64,000 nt of DNA from Nocardioides donggukensis (lineage in GTDB: Bacteria > Actinomycetota > Actinomycetes > Propionibacteriales > Nocardioidaceae), in the NCBI RefSeq assembly GCF_014842875.1, contig NZ_JACYXZ010000004.1:1-64000 (forward strand). Direction: 5' to 3'. A program made the translations under genes and the position numbers. Of the stretch, positions 8,716-16,694 are shown piece after piece; position 1 is the stretch's first letter; the number at the start of each line of letters is the position of its first letter. The notes below the pieces were generated by a model. That model was not told the DNA's origin and searched no databases. It saw only the letters and a program-made list of their open reading frames with translations.

Positions 8716-9105
8716 TCAGGACCCCGACGAGCCGGTGGACGAGGACGTGCCGGAGGAGCCCGACCCCGAGGAGCCCGAGCCCGACGACGTCGAGGGAGGC
8801 GTGGATGACGTGGAGGAGGACGACGTGGAGCCCGAGGAGGAGTCGGCCGTGGACGAGGAGGAGCCGGAGTCGCCCGACGAGCCCGAGTCGCCCGTGCCCC
8901 CGGAGCCCTTCGCGCCGGCGCGTGCGTCGCTGCGGGAGTCGGTGCGGTAGAAGCCGGAGCCCTTGAAGACGACGCCGACCGCGTTGAACACCTTGCGCAG
9001 CCGCCCGGAGCACACCGGGCAGGTGGTGAGGGCGTCGTCGCTGAAGCTCTGCACCTGCTCGAAGGCGTGGTGGCACTGGGTGCAGGCGTACTGGTAGGTG
9101 GGCAC
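8716..9105 (-). CDS. FmdB-family zinc-ribbon protein with Ser-rich tail
   Basis: The N-terminal 50 residues form a small zinc ribbon of the FmdB/CxxC type: PTYQYACTQCHHAF, then CPVCSG, two CxxC pairs separated by about 24 residues, followed by VFKGSGFYRTD. This ribbon is widespread, and its function is poorly defined. The remaining 75 or so residues are almost only Ser, Gly and Thr with a few Asp and Pro, far longer than the short tails usual in the family. The GTG at 9105 has a GGAGG ribosome site 8 nt upstream, which excludes the upstream ATG. The acylase gene follows on the same strand after its own promoter. Confidence 0.85.
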   Translation of the reverse strand: MPTYQYACTQCHHAFEQVQSFSDDALTTCPVCSGRLRKVFNAVGVVFKGSGFYRTDSRSDARAGAKGSGGTGDSGSSGDSGSSSSTADSSSGSTSSSSTSSTPPSTSSGSGSSGSGSSGTSSSTGSSGS

Positions 9106-9235
9106 GGTCGGATCCTCCGGACGGGGCGGTTGAACGGCGGCTGGCACTCGGGCCTGCCGATTGCCAAGGATAGGGCACGGCCCGCGGCCGGCGGCCCCCT
9201 GTGGAGGACGCCCCCGCCGGTCGCCCGCACGGGCC

Positions 9236-9241
9236 TAGCCT
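9236..9241 (+). promoter_or_regulatory. -10 box of the SAF-domain gene
   Basis: TAGCCT with exactly 6 nt to the GTG at 9248; leaderless transcript predicted. Confidence 0.55.
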
Positions 9242-9247
9242 CGGGTC

Positions 9248-9997
9248 GTGAGCCACGCCGACCCGCACCCCGACCGGGGGCCCGGCCCCTACCCCGACCC
9301 GGACCCCTACCCCGGCCCCGACCCGGGGACTTCCGGTCCCGGGTGGCCCGGTGCACCCGGCCGCTCGGCCACGGTCTCGGCACGGCTGGACCGGGCCCGC
9401 ACGACGGTGCGCCGGGCCGTGCTGCGCCGCCGCCGACTGCTGGCCGCCCTCTGCCTGGCCGGGGCGGTGCTCACCGGCCTGCGGACGGTGGCTCCGGCAC
9501 CTCCCGAGACGGTCCGGGTGCTGACCGCGGCCCGGGACCTGCCGGCCGGCACGGTCCTCGCCCCCGAGCACCTCGCCGAGTCGGGGTTCGCCGAGGGCAC
9601 GGCACCCGAGGGCGGCACGTCGCGGGCCGAGGCCGTGGGCCGGACCCTGGCCGCGCCGCTGCGCCGAGGTGAGCCGTTGACCGACGTGCGGCTGGTCGGC
9701 CCCGGGCTGCTGGAGGGCTACCCGGGGCTGGTGGCCGCACCGGTGCCCGTCCCGGACGGCGCCGCGGTGTCTCTGCTGCGGGTGGGCGACCGGGTGGACC
9801 TGCTCGCCGCGGACCCGCGCGGCGGCGAGACGCTCACGCTGGCGGCCGCCGCCCCGGTCGTCGCGCTGCCACCGCCGGTCGAGTCCCTGGGCGCTGCGGG
9901 CGGGCGCCTCGCGGTGCTCGCGGTGCCGCGCGGGACCGCTGCCGAGATCGCGGCGGCCGCGGTGCAGCGCTATCTCAGTGTGACGATTTCACGCTAG
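9248..9997 (+). CDS. SAF-domain (CpaB/RcpC-like) membrane protein
   Basis: A 249-residue protein. The N-terminus (1-40) is a Pro/Asp/Gly-rich cytoplasmic segment, a transmembrane helix follows at about 61-78, then a SAF domain (VRVLTAARDLPAGTVLAPEHL) and a CpaB-like region ending GRLAVLAVPRGTAAEIAAAA. CpaB/RcpC proteins take part in assembling Flp/Tad pili, and SAF domains also occur in flagellar FlgA and antifreeze-like proteins. No pilus genes lie nearby, so a role in a pilus is unproven. The GTG start is set by a -10 box 6 nt upstream. The gene precedes mscL with a 64-bp gap. Confidence 0.75.
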   Translation: MSHADPHPDRGPGPYPDPDPYPGPDPGTSGPGWPGAPGRSATVSARLDRARTTVRRAVLRRRRLLAALCLAGAVLTGLRTVAPAPPETVRVLTAARDLPAGTVLAPEHLAESGFAEGTAPEGGTSRAEAVGRTLAAPLRRGEPLTDVRLVGPGLLEGYPGLVAAPVPVPDGAAVSLLRVGDRVDLLAADPRGGETLTLAAAAPVVALPPPVESLGAAGGRLAVLAVPRGTAAEIAAAAVQRYLSVTISR

Positions 9998-10061
9998 CGT
10001 GACTCGCATCCGGGTGCCCGGAGGTCGTTCGGGGGCACCCACGTCGAGAGTGAGTGGAGCC

Positions 10062-10430
10062 ATGCAGGGATTCAAGGAGTTCGTCCTCAAGGGGAACCTG
10101 GTCGAGCTCGCGGTCGCCTTCATCATGGGCACCGCGTTCGCGGCCGTCGTCACCGAGTTCGCGGCCGTGCTGATGGGCTTCGTGGGCAAGGCCGGTGGCC
10201 AGCCGGACTTCGCCGACGCCACGCTGGCCGAGGTGAACGTCGGCCTGTTCATCAACGCGCTGATCGCCTTCCTGGTGATCGCGGCCGTCATCTACTTCTT
10301 CGTCGTCACGCCGTACAACAAGGCGCTCGAGCACTTCAAGTCCCAGGACGAGGAGGAGGTCGTCAAGACCGACGACGTCCTGCTGCTCGAGGAGATCCGC
10401 GACCTGCTCGCGAGGCGCCCCCAGGTCTGA
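10062..10430 (+). CDS. mscL: large-conductance mechanosensitive channel MscL
   Basis: A 122-residue pentameric channel that opens under membrane tension to release solutes on osmotic downshock. The N-terminal amphipathic helix MQGFKEFVLKGN is followed by TM1 with the gate region LVELAVAFIMGTAF, a short periplasmic loop (here about 25 residues, with GKAGGQPDF), TM2 (FINALIAFLVIAAVIYFFVV) and the acidic cytoplasmic helix ending in LLEEIRDLL. Length and order are normal for actinobacteria. ATG at 10062 has a GTGGAG ribosome site 2-8 nt upstream. The gene stands apart from the minus-strand LCP gene beyond it. Confidence 0.97.
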   Translation: MQGFKEFVLKGNLVELAVAFIMGTAFAAVVTEFAAVLMGFVGKAGGQPDFADATLAEVNVGLFINALIAFLVIAAVIYFFVVTPYNKALEHFKSQDEEEVVKTDDVLLLEEIRDLLARRPQV

Positions 10431-10439
10431 CCGGCCGGC

Positions 10440-10679
10440 TCACCCGTGGTGCGGCGGCACCTGTCGCCGCAGCCACTCCTCCGCGCCGTCCCGCTCCTCC
10501 TCCGGGGCCCGCTCGTCCGCGGTCGTGTCGGGGAGGACGTCCCCGAAGACCGCCGCCAGTCGGCGCCGCCGCACCCAGTCCGGCTCCGCAGACGGCCCGC
10601 CGGGCTCCGGGACGCGCCCGGCGTCCTCGGGCTGCCCCTCTGCGGGCTCCGGCCGTACGTCGTCCTCGGCGCCGCTCAT
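10440..10679 (-). CDS. small acidic hypothetical protein
   Basis: A 79-residue, Glu/Asp/Pro-rich soluble protein without recognisable domain. The only ordered-looking part is the C-terminal DWVRRRRLAAVFGDVLPDTT...EEWLRRQVPPHHG, which could form a helix. The ATG at 10679 lies 4 bp from the stop of the LCP gene upstream in the same direction; a GTG at 10691 would overlap it. It is therefore probably the last gene of an LCP operon. I do not recognise a family. Confidence 0.65.
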   Translation of the reverse strand: MSGAEDDVRPEPAEGQPEDAGRVPEPGGPSAEPDWVRRRRLAAVFGDVLPDTTADERAPEEERDGAEEWLRRQVPPHHG

Positions 10680-10683
10680 GCGC

Positions 10684-11874
10684 TCAGGCACACAGCCCGT
10701 TCTCGGCCGCGACCTTCGCGGGGTCCACGGGTGAGGCCGACGGCTCGTCGGACGGCTCCGGCGTGGGCGAGCTGGTGTCCTTCGGGTCCGGCGAGGCGGT
10801 GGACCCGGGTCGGCGGGCCGCGGTGATCACCTCGCTGCTGAGCTTGCTCCCCAGCGGCCGGTCGAAGCGGATGTTCTTCCACAGCTGGTTTGCGTCCTCG
10901 GCCCAGACGAGCCGGTTCGGGTCCGGCTCGTAGAAGTCGAACGGCACGGTGATGAACTTGATGTTGTCCAGGCCGATCCCCTGGAACTGCTGCGCCAGGT
11001 CGGCGACCTTCTTGACCGAGTCCAGCTCCTCGTCGAGGGTGAGCGACTTGGTCGCGGCGTTGAGGAAGCCCAGCAGCCGGTCGGGGCGGCCCAGCGTGTC
11101 CGCCGAGAGGACCTTGCCCGCCATCGACGCGATGAACGACTGCTGCCGCTTCATGCGCCCGATGTCGCCGTTGTTGGAGATGCCGTACCGCACCCGCACG
11201 TAGTCGAGGGCCTCCTGGCCCTGCACCTCGCGGGTGCCGGCCTCCAGGGTGATGTTCCCGGTCTCGTCGTCGACGTCCTCGGGGATGCACACCTCGACGC
11301 CGTCGATGGCGTCGACCATGTCCTTGAAGCCGTTGAAGTCCAGGACCACGAAGTGGTCGATGGCGACCCCGGTCAGCTGCTCGGCCTGGCGGATCGTGCA
11401 CGCCGGGCCGCCCAGCGAGAAGGCCGCGTTCCACATGTCGAAGCCGCCGGCGATCTCGTCACCGTCGTCGTCGAAGCAGGTCGGCCGCTGCACCATCGCG
11501 TCGCGCGGCAGGCTCACGCCGTACGCGTTCTTCCGGTCGGCGGAGAGGTGGAAGAGGATCGTCGTGTCCGAGCGCTGACCTCCGCCGGCGAGGCCGTCGA
11601 TGTTGTTGCCCTCGCCGTCGCGGCTGTCCGAGCCCATGACCAGCACGTTGAGCGGCTCGGCGGGGCCCTCGACGTCCATCTTGTCGGGGCGGTCCTTGCC
11701 GAGCTGCTGGGTCAGGTTGACGACGGTCAGGTTCTCGTTGAGGTGCCGGTAGGTGTAGGCCGCGAACAGGCCGAGGGCCACCGTGAGGGTGAGGATGCCG
11801 AAGCCGAAGCCCCGCAGGACCCGGTGCCGGTGCACCGACTCACCGCGGTGACGGCCGGTTGTTGCGTCACTCAC
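10684..11874 (-). CDS. LytR-CpsA-Psr (LCP) family cell-wall glycopolymer ligase
   Basis: A 396-residue type II membrane protein. A cytoplasmic tail (1-20) and a transmembrane helix (about 22-42) precede the extracellular LCP domain. Core motifs are LNVLVMGSDSRDGEG, RSDTTILFHLSADRKNAYGV, SLPRDAMV and RVRYGISNNGDIGRMKRQQ; the Asp and Arg residues in these bind Mg and the pyrophosphate of a lipid-linked substrate. LCP enzymes attach teichoic acids, arabinogalactan or capsule to peptidoglycan. The C-terminus is a Pro/Ser/Thr/Asp-rich tail of about 40 residues ending NGLCA. A GTG start at 11874 is used. The specific polymer is not known. Confidence 0.92.
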   Translation of the reverse strand: MSDATTGRHRGESVHRHRVLRGFGFGILTLTVALGLFAAYTYRHLNENLTVVNLTQQLGKDRPDKMDVEGPAEPLNVLVMGSDSRDGEGNNIDGLAGGGQRSDTTILFHLSADRKNAYGVSLPRDAMVQRPTCFDDDGDEIAGGFDMWNAAFSLGGPACTIRQAEQLTGVAIDHFVVLDFNGFKDMVDAIDGVEVCIPEDVDDETGNITLEAGTREVQGQEALDYVRVRYGISNNGDIGRMKRQQSFIASMAGKVLSADTLGRPDRLLGFLNAATKSLTLDEELDSVKKVADLAQQFQGIGLDNIKFITVPFDFYEPDPNRLVWAEDANQLWKNIRFDRPLGSKLSSEVITAARRPGSTASPDPKDTSSPTPEPSDEPSASPVDPAKVAAENGLCA

Positions 11875-11924
11875 GTGGACTCGCTGGTTGTCGTCGTCGA
11901 ACAGAGGGCGGACATCGCCTCAGA

Positions 11925-11953
11925 AGGGTACGCGAGGCCTCCACATTGTCACC
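11925..11953 (-). promoter_or_regulatory. candidate promoter of the LCP gene
   Basis: On the minus strand GGTGAC, 17 nt spacer, TACCCT. The -10 box is good and the -35 box weak. It would give a leader of about 45 nt. Confidence 0.35.
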
Positions 11954-12056
11954 GGCGAGCACACTCGGCCCAAATCGGACCCCCGGCCGTAGTCACTTCG
12001 GGCCATTTCCCCAGACATGACCCCAGGGAAACCGTCGGTCGCCAACACTCCTCGGC

Positions 12057-13139
12057 ATGGGAGAAGGTAACGGGAGGTCCACAAACCGCCCACGACCAGG
12101 ACACGTGGCCGCACTGGCCACCGCCCTCGTCGTGGCGCTCTCCCTGCTCGGCGCGCCGGTCTCCGCGGCTCCTGGCCGGATCAGCGCCGAGTGGCCGGCG
12201 GCCACCGTCGAGCGCGGCGCCCGGGTCGCGGTCACCGGTGTCGCGACCGGGCTCGACGCCGACGCGACGGTCCAGCTCCAGCAGCGGGTGCTGGGCGGGT
12301 GGCGCACGGTGAAGCAGCGGCCCCTCGACAGCGAGGGCGGGTTCCGGGTGCGGATCCCCACCTGGTGGGTCGGCGAACGGTCCTACCGGGTGGCGGCGAG
12401 CGAGCCCGGCTCGACGGCGCTGCGGGCGACCACGGCCGAGTGGGCCGTCCGGGTCACCCCCGCCTACCGGCCGCCCGGAGCCGCGGACCAGCACAAGTAC
12501 AGCCTCTCCTCGCCGACCCGGTGGAACCCGTGCCAGGTGATCGGCTACCGGGTCAACGCCCGCCAGGCCCGCCGCGGGTGGAAGAAGGACGTCCGGAAGG
12601 CGTTCAACAAGGTCGCGCGCGCGACCGGATACCGCTTCGCCTACCGCGGACGGTCCAGCCGGGTCCCGCAGAGCGGCACGAACGACTGGTTCCCCCGCGA
12701 CACCGACATCGTGATCGCCTGGGCCAAGCCGTCCCAGTCCAGCCTGCTGCGCAAGTACCCGGGCGCCGCCGGCGTCGGCGCGGCGCTGTCCACCAGCGGA
12801 TGGTTCAACGGGGACGGCAGCAGCACCTACCGGATCAAGCGCGGGATGGTCGTCATCGACTCCCGCATGCGGCGGCCGGGCGGCTTCGGCAAGGGCGTCA
12901 CCCGCGGGGACGTCCTGCTGCACGAGATCGGGCACACGCTCGGGCTGACCCACGTCCCCAGCGACCGGCAGATCATGCACGCCTACCTGACCCGCCGGAA
13001 GGCGCAGCTCGGCAAGGGCGACCTGCGGGGCATGGAGAAGCGGGGCGCCGGCCTCGGCTGCCTGACCCAGACCCCACCCACCTCGGCCCGCGGCCGGCGC
13101 CTCGCGCCCGGAGCGGATCGGCTGTTCACGAGCGACTGA
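12057..13139 (+). CDS. secreted matrixin-like zinc metalloprotease
   Basis: A 360-residue protein with a signal peptide (basic start, hydrophobic 20-33, cleavage near VSAAPG). Residues 45-140 form an Ig/beta-sandwich-like region. The protease domain has the metzincin zinc motif HEIGHTLGLTH followed by the Met-turn region QIMHAYL, as in matrixins (HExxHxxGxxH ... M). It also carries PTRWNPCQVIGYRVN, typical of small actinobacterial secreted matrixin-like proteins. The catalytic Glu and three His are intact, so an active extracellular protease is expected. The substrate is unknown. It stands alone and divergent from the LCP gene. Confidence 0.85.
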   Translation: MGEGNGRSTNRPRPGHVAALATALVVALSLLGAPVSAAPGRISAEWPAATVERGARVAVTGVATGLDADATVQLQQRVLGGWRTVKQRPLDSEGGFRVRIPTWWVGERSYRVAASEPGSTALRATTAEWAVRVTPAYRPPGAADQHKYSLSSPTRWNPCQVIGYRVNARQARRGWKKDVRKAFNKVARATGYRFAYRGRSSRVPQSGTNDWFPRDTDIVIAWAKPSQSSLLRKYPGAAGVGAALSTSGWFNGDGSSTYRIKRGMVVIDSRMRRPGGFGKGVTRGDVLLHEIGHTLGLTHVPSDRQIMHAYLTRRKAQLGKGDLRGMEKRGAGLGCLTQTPPTSARGRRLAPGADRLFTSD

Positions 13140-13242
13140 CGCCCCGCTCCTGACACTGGCTGACACGGGGCTGCCAGGAACCGGCACCGGCCCGCCGCGT
13201 GCGAGGATGTACGCCGTCCACGGCGGCGTCGCCGTCGGGCAC

Positions 13243-13315
13243 GCCCCAGTAGCTCAGCGGATAGAGCAGCCGCCTCCTAAGCGAAAGGTCGCAGGTTCGA
13301 CTCCTGCCTGGGGCA
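13243..13315 (+). tRNA. tRNA-Arg (anticodon CCU)
   Basis: A 73-nt cloverleaf from GCCCCAG to CUGGGGC plus A73; no encoded CCA. The anticodon loop CUCCUAA gives CCU for AGG codons. The T arm GCAGGUUCGACUCCUGC and the acceptor stem are perfect. The anticodon stem is weak: GCCGC faces GCGAA, leaving only three pairs and two mismatches (27-43 G/A and 28-42 C/A). Confidence 0.93.
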
Positions 13316-13435
13316 CTCGTCGCCCGGGGCACCCGCCGCCCGGGGAACCCGCCGCGGATCCGGGCACCGGGCGCGTGACCCGGCTCCGGGGTGACCTAGT
13401 CACAACGGGTCAGGGCCCCCGGGGCCGAACCCGCC

Positions 13436-13441
13436 TAGGCT
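13436..13441 (+). promoter_or_regulatory. -10 box of the rsbQ-rsbP-like operon
   Basis: TAGGCT with exactly 6 nt to the ATG at 13448; leaderless transcript predicted. No strong -35. Confidence 0.55.
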
Positions 13442-13447
13442 TGCTGG

Positions 13448-14242
13448 ATGGAGGCCGCCCGCAGGCACAACGTCGTGCTCTCCGGTCCTCCCGACCGGCG
13501 ACCGATGGTCTTCGCCCACGGTTTCGGCTGCGACCAGAACATGTGGCGCTTCGTGGCCCCGGAGTTCGCCGACGACTTCCGGGTGGTCTGCTTCGACCAC
13601 GCCGGCGCCGGCGGCGCGCACCCGGCGGCGTACGACCCGGAGCGACACGCGTCGCTGCAGGGGTACGCCGACGACGTGGTCGCCCTCTGTCGCGAGCTCG
13701 GACTCGAGGACGCGGTGTTCGTGGGCCACTCGGTCTCCGCGATGATCGGCGTGCTGGCCCACTTGGCGGCTCCCGGGCTGTTCTCGCAGATCGTGATGGT
13801 CTGCCCCTCGCCGCGCTACATCGACGACGACGACTACACCGGTGGCTTCGCCGAGGCGGAGATCCACGAGCTGCTGGACTCCCTCGACAGCAACTACCTC
13901 GGCTGGTCGAGCGCGATGGCGCCGGTGATCATGGGCAACCCGGACCGACCGCAGCTCGGGCACGAGCTCACCGCGAGCTTCTGCCGCACCGACCCCGACG
14001 TCGCCCGGCGCTTCGCCCGGGCCACGTTCCTCTCCGACCACCGCGCCGAGCTGCCGCGGGTCACCGTGCCCACGCTGGTGCTCCAGTGCACGCAGGACGC
14101 CATCGCACCCGTGGCCGTCGGCGAGTACGTCGCCCGGTCGCTGCCCGACGGCCGGCTGGCGATGCTCGACGCCAGCGGGCACTGCCCCAACCTCAGCGCC
14201 CCCGACGCGACCGTGCGGGCGATGCGGAGGTTCGTCGCGTGA
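13448..14242 (+). CDS. rsbQ: RsbQ-like alpha/beta hydrolase
   Basis: A 264-residue alpha/beta hydrolase with a complete triad: Ser95 in GHSVS, Asp217 in CTQDAIAP and His245 in SGHCPNLS. In Bacillus subtilis RsbQ is needed for the RsbP phosphatase to sense energy stress; related plant proteins (KAI2, D14) bind butenolide ligands. The N-terminus (RRHNVVLSG...VFAHGFGCDQNMWRFVAPEF) fits RsbQ closely. The next gene is an RsbP-type PAS phosphatase and overlaps by 4 bp, which supports a sensor pair. The natural ligand is unknown. The ATG follows a leaderless promoter. Confidence 0.88.
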   Translation: MEAARRHNVVLSGPPDRRPMVFAHGFGCDQNMWRFVAPEFADDFRVVCFDHAGAGGAHPAAYDPERHASLQGYADDVVALCRELGLEDAVFVGHSVSAMIGVLAHLAAPGLFSQIVMVCPSPRYIDDDDYTGGFAEAEIHELLDSLDSNYLGWSSAMAPVIMGNPDRPQLGHELTASFCRTDPDVARRFARATFLSDHRAELPRVTVPTLVLQCTQDAIAPVAVGEYVARSLPDGRLAMLDASGHCPNLSAPDATVRAMRRFVA

Positions 14243-15435
14243 GCGAGCGGCGGGTCGCCGTCCACCCCCGGCGCCCGGTCGAGGAGGACCAGGCGGCGGC
14301 CGCGGCCCGCGAGGCGAGCACCCTGTTCGAGCGGGCACCGTGCGGCTTCGTGCTGACCTCCCCCGACGGCGTGATCGGCCGGGTGAACCAGACCTTCGAG
14401 CGGTGGACCGGGCACCGCGGCTCGGCCCTCGTCGGGCAGACCCGGTTCGCGGACCTTCTCTCGGTCGGGGGGCGCATCTACTACGAGACCCACCTGGCGC
14501 CGCTCCTGCGGATGCAGGGCAGCGCCCGGGAGATCGCGCTGGAGCTCGTGCGCGCCGACGGGCAGCGGCTTCCGGTGCTCGCCAACCTCGAGCTGGACTC
14601 CGGGCACGGTCGCCCGGACACCGTGCAGATCGCACTCATGGACGCCACCGAGCGGCGCCAGTACGAGCGCGAGCTGATGCTCGAGAAGACCCGGGCCGAG
14701 GAGTCCGAGCGCCGCGCCCGGGAGCTGGCCCGCACGCTGCAGCGCACCCTGATCCCCCCGACTCCGGCGGAGATCCCGGGCCTCGACGTCGCCGCGGTCT
14801 ACCGCCCGGCGGGTCTCGGCGACGAGGTCGGCGGGGACTTCTACGACGTCTTCCAGGTCGGCCCCGGCGACTGGATCGTGGCGCTGGGCGACATCTGCGG
14901 CAAGGGCGTGGAGGCGGCGGTCGTCTCCTCGTTCGTCCGGTTCACGCTGCGGGCCTCGGCGGCCCGGTTGCTCGACCCCGCCGAGATCCTCGCCGAGCTG
15001 AACCGCGCGCTGCTGGTGCACGAGTCCGAGCGGTTCGCCACCGTGCTCGTCGTCCGGCTGACCCGCTCCGGGGACGCGTGGGAGGTGACGACCGGCATCG
15101 GCGGCCACCCGCTGCCCGTCCTGCGCCCCGCCGAGGGGCCGGCTCGCACGTTCGGCACGCCGGGCACCCTGATCGGGGCCTTCGAGGGCCCCGACCTCGT
15201 CGACAGCCGGTCCAGGCTCGGGCCGGGCGACTCGATCGTGCTCTACACCGACGGGGTCACCGAGGGTCGTCGCGGTCGGACGATGTACGGCGACGAGCGG
15301 CTGCTGCGGCTGCTGGACCTACACCGGGACTCCGCGGCCGAGACCGCGCAGGGGCTCCTCGACGACGTGCTCGACTTCCAGGACGGGCGGCCCCGCGACG
15401 ACATCGCCGTGGTCGCGCTCCGAGGCACCTCCTGA
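14239..15435 (+). CDS. rsbP: RsbP-like PAS / PP2C-SpoIIE phosphatase
   Basis: A 398-residue soluble protein. A PAS domain covers about 25-137 (FERAPCGFVLTSPDGVIGRVN), a coiled coil spans 138-170, and a SpoIIE/PP2C phosphatase domain fills 175-395. Metal-binding motifs EVGGDFYD (196-203), GDICGKG (217-223), VLYTDGVTE and RDDIAVV are all present, so it should be catalytically active. Such phosphatases dephosphorylate an anti-anti-sigma factor (RsbV-like) and so release an alternative sigma factor. The GTG start overlaps the rsbQ stop (GTGA). No sigma, anti-sigma or RsbV gene is in this window, so the target must be elsewhere. Confidence 0.9.
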   Translation: MSERRVAVHPRRPVEEDQAAAAAREASTLFERAPCGFVLTSPDGVIGRVNQTFERWTGHRGSALVGQTRFADLLSVGGRIYYETHLAPLLRMQGSAREIALELVRADGQRLPVLANLELDSGHGRPDTVQIALMDATERRQYERELMLEKTRAEESERRARELARTLQRTLIPPTPAEIPGLDVAAVYRPAGLGDEVGGDFYDVFQVGPGDWIVALGDICGKGVEAAVVSSFVRFTLRASAARLLDPAEILAELNRALLVHESERFATVLVVRLTRSGDAWEVTTGIGGHPLPVLRPAEGPARTFGTPGTLIGAFEGPDLVDSRSRLGPGDSIVLYTDGVTEGRRGRTMYGDERLLRLLDLHRDSAAETAQGLLDDVLDFQDGRPRDDIAVVALRGTS

Positions 15436-15456
15436 GCGGAGCGCCGCAGGGCCGGT

Positions 15457-16629
15457 TCAGTCCGCGACGACCTCGAACCTCATCCCGGCCTTCTGCAGCC
15501 GGGTCAGCAGGTTCTCGCCCATCGCCTGCGCCGTGGTGACCGACCCGCCGACCGCCGGGTTGGTGTCGAAGGCCAGGCACAGCGCCGACTCGGCGAGCAT
15601 CTTCGCGGTCTCCGAGTAGCCGGGGTCACCGCCCGAGACCCGGGTCCGGACCGTCTCGCCACCGGCCTCGGCGACGAAGTCCACGGTGAACCAGGAGCGG
15701 CGACGCTTGGCCTCGTCCGGTCCGTCGCCCTGCTTGACCCGGTCCTTCAGCAGCCGGCGCAACGGACCCACCTGCGCGGCCACCGCCAGCGCCCCCGTGC
15801 CGGCGGCGCCGCCCACGGCGTACCGGAGCGTCTTGGTGCCGGCGTAGTGGCTGTAGCGGAAGTCCGGGCCGTAGGACTCAAGCGCGGCACCGCTGCGCTG
15901 CACCACCTGCGGGTCGATCGTCGGCAGCGGCAGCAGCCAGTAGCCCAGCACCGGGTCCCGGTGCGGCTTCCCGGCGACCGCCCTGCTGGACCGGCCCTCC
16001 GGCCGGCCCTCCGCGCTCCGCCTCGCCCCCAGGGCCTGCTTCATCTGCCGGGCCCGCGACATCGCGCCGAGCGCGGAGTGGAAGGTGCCGCCGGAGAACA
16101 TGCCGTTGCTGCGGGCGACGCCGCGCACCGTCACCGGGCCGGAGGTGTCGACGTGCTTGAGCGTGTAGAACACGCCGAGGTCGTGCGGCACCGAGTCGAA
16201 GCCGCAGGCGTGGACGATCCGGGCACCGGTCTCGACCGCGGTCCGGTGGTGCGCGGTCCACATCCGGTCGACGAACTCAGGCTCCCCGGTCAGGTCGACG
16301 TAGTCGGTGCCCTCGGCGGCGCAGGCGGCCACCAGCGGCGCCCCGTGCTCGAGATAGGGGCCGACGGTGCTGGCGACGACCCGCGTGCGCGACGCCACGC
16401 CCCGCAGCGCGGCCTCGTGGGCGGCGTCGACGACCACGATCTCCATGACCTCCAGGCGGGGGTCGATCCCGGAGAGCCGGCTGCGGGTGGCCTCCAGCTT
16501 CGCCCGGTTCCGTCCGGCCAGCGCCCAGCGCATCCGGGCCGGCGCGTTCCGGGCGAGGTACTCCGCCGTGAGGCCGCCGGTGAAGCCGGTGGCGCCGAAG
16601 AGGACGAGGTCGAGATCGCGGTCAGCCAT
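15457..16629 (-). CDS. saccharopine dehydrogenase-like oxidoreductase (trans-acting enoyl reductase type)
   Basis: A 390-residue protein with an N-terminal Rossmann fold: LVLFGATGFTGGLTAEYLA with GATGFTG at 12-18, then WALAGRNRAKLE. It belongs to the saccharopine-dehydrogenase NADP family, whose mycobacterial members (Rv2449c, Rv2953) act as trans-acting enoyl reductases in lipid synthesis. FDSVPHDLGVFY and GGTFHSALGAM are characteristic of that branch. True lysine-pathway activity is not expected. The ATG at 16629 has a CAGAGT hexamer 6 nt upstream, suggesting a leaderless start. The 3' end faces rsbP with a 21-bp gap. Confidence 0.85.
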   Translation of the reverse strand: MADRDLDLVLFGATGFTGGLTAEYLARNAPARMRWALAGRNRAKLEATRSRLSGIDPRLEVMEIVVVDAAHEAALRGVASRTRVVASTVGPYLEHGAPLVAACAAEGTDYVDLTGEPEFVDRMWTAHHRTAVETGARIVHACGFDSVPHDLGVFYTLKHVDTSGPVTVRGVARSNGMFSGGTFHSALGAMSRARQMKQALGARRSAEGRPEGRSSRAVAGKPHRDPVLGYWLLPLPTIDPQVVQRSGAALESYGPDFRYSHYAGTKTLRYAVGGAAGTGALAVAAQVGPLRRLLKDRVKQGDGPDEAKRRRSWFTVDFVAEAGGETVRTRVSGGDPGYSETAKMLAESALCLAFDTNPAVGGSVTTAQAMGENLLTRLQKAGMRFEVVAD

Positions 16630-16694
16630 GGGCCCACTCTGCCCCACGACCGCGCACCCGGGAACCGATCCCGCCCCGTGGTCGTCCCACCCCC

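Noticed and set aside
6120..9383. A 1087-residue version of the acylase
   Set aside because: The extra part is antisense to, or out of frame with, the FmdB gene and is low-complexity Arg/Pro/Ala.
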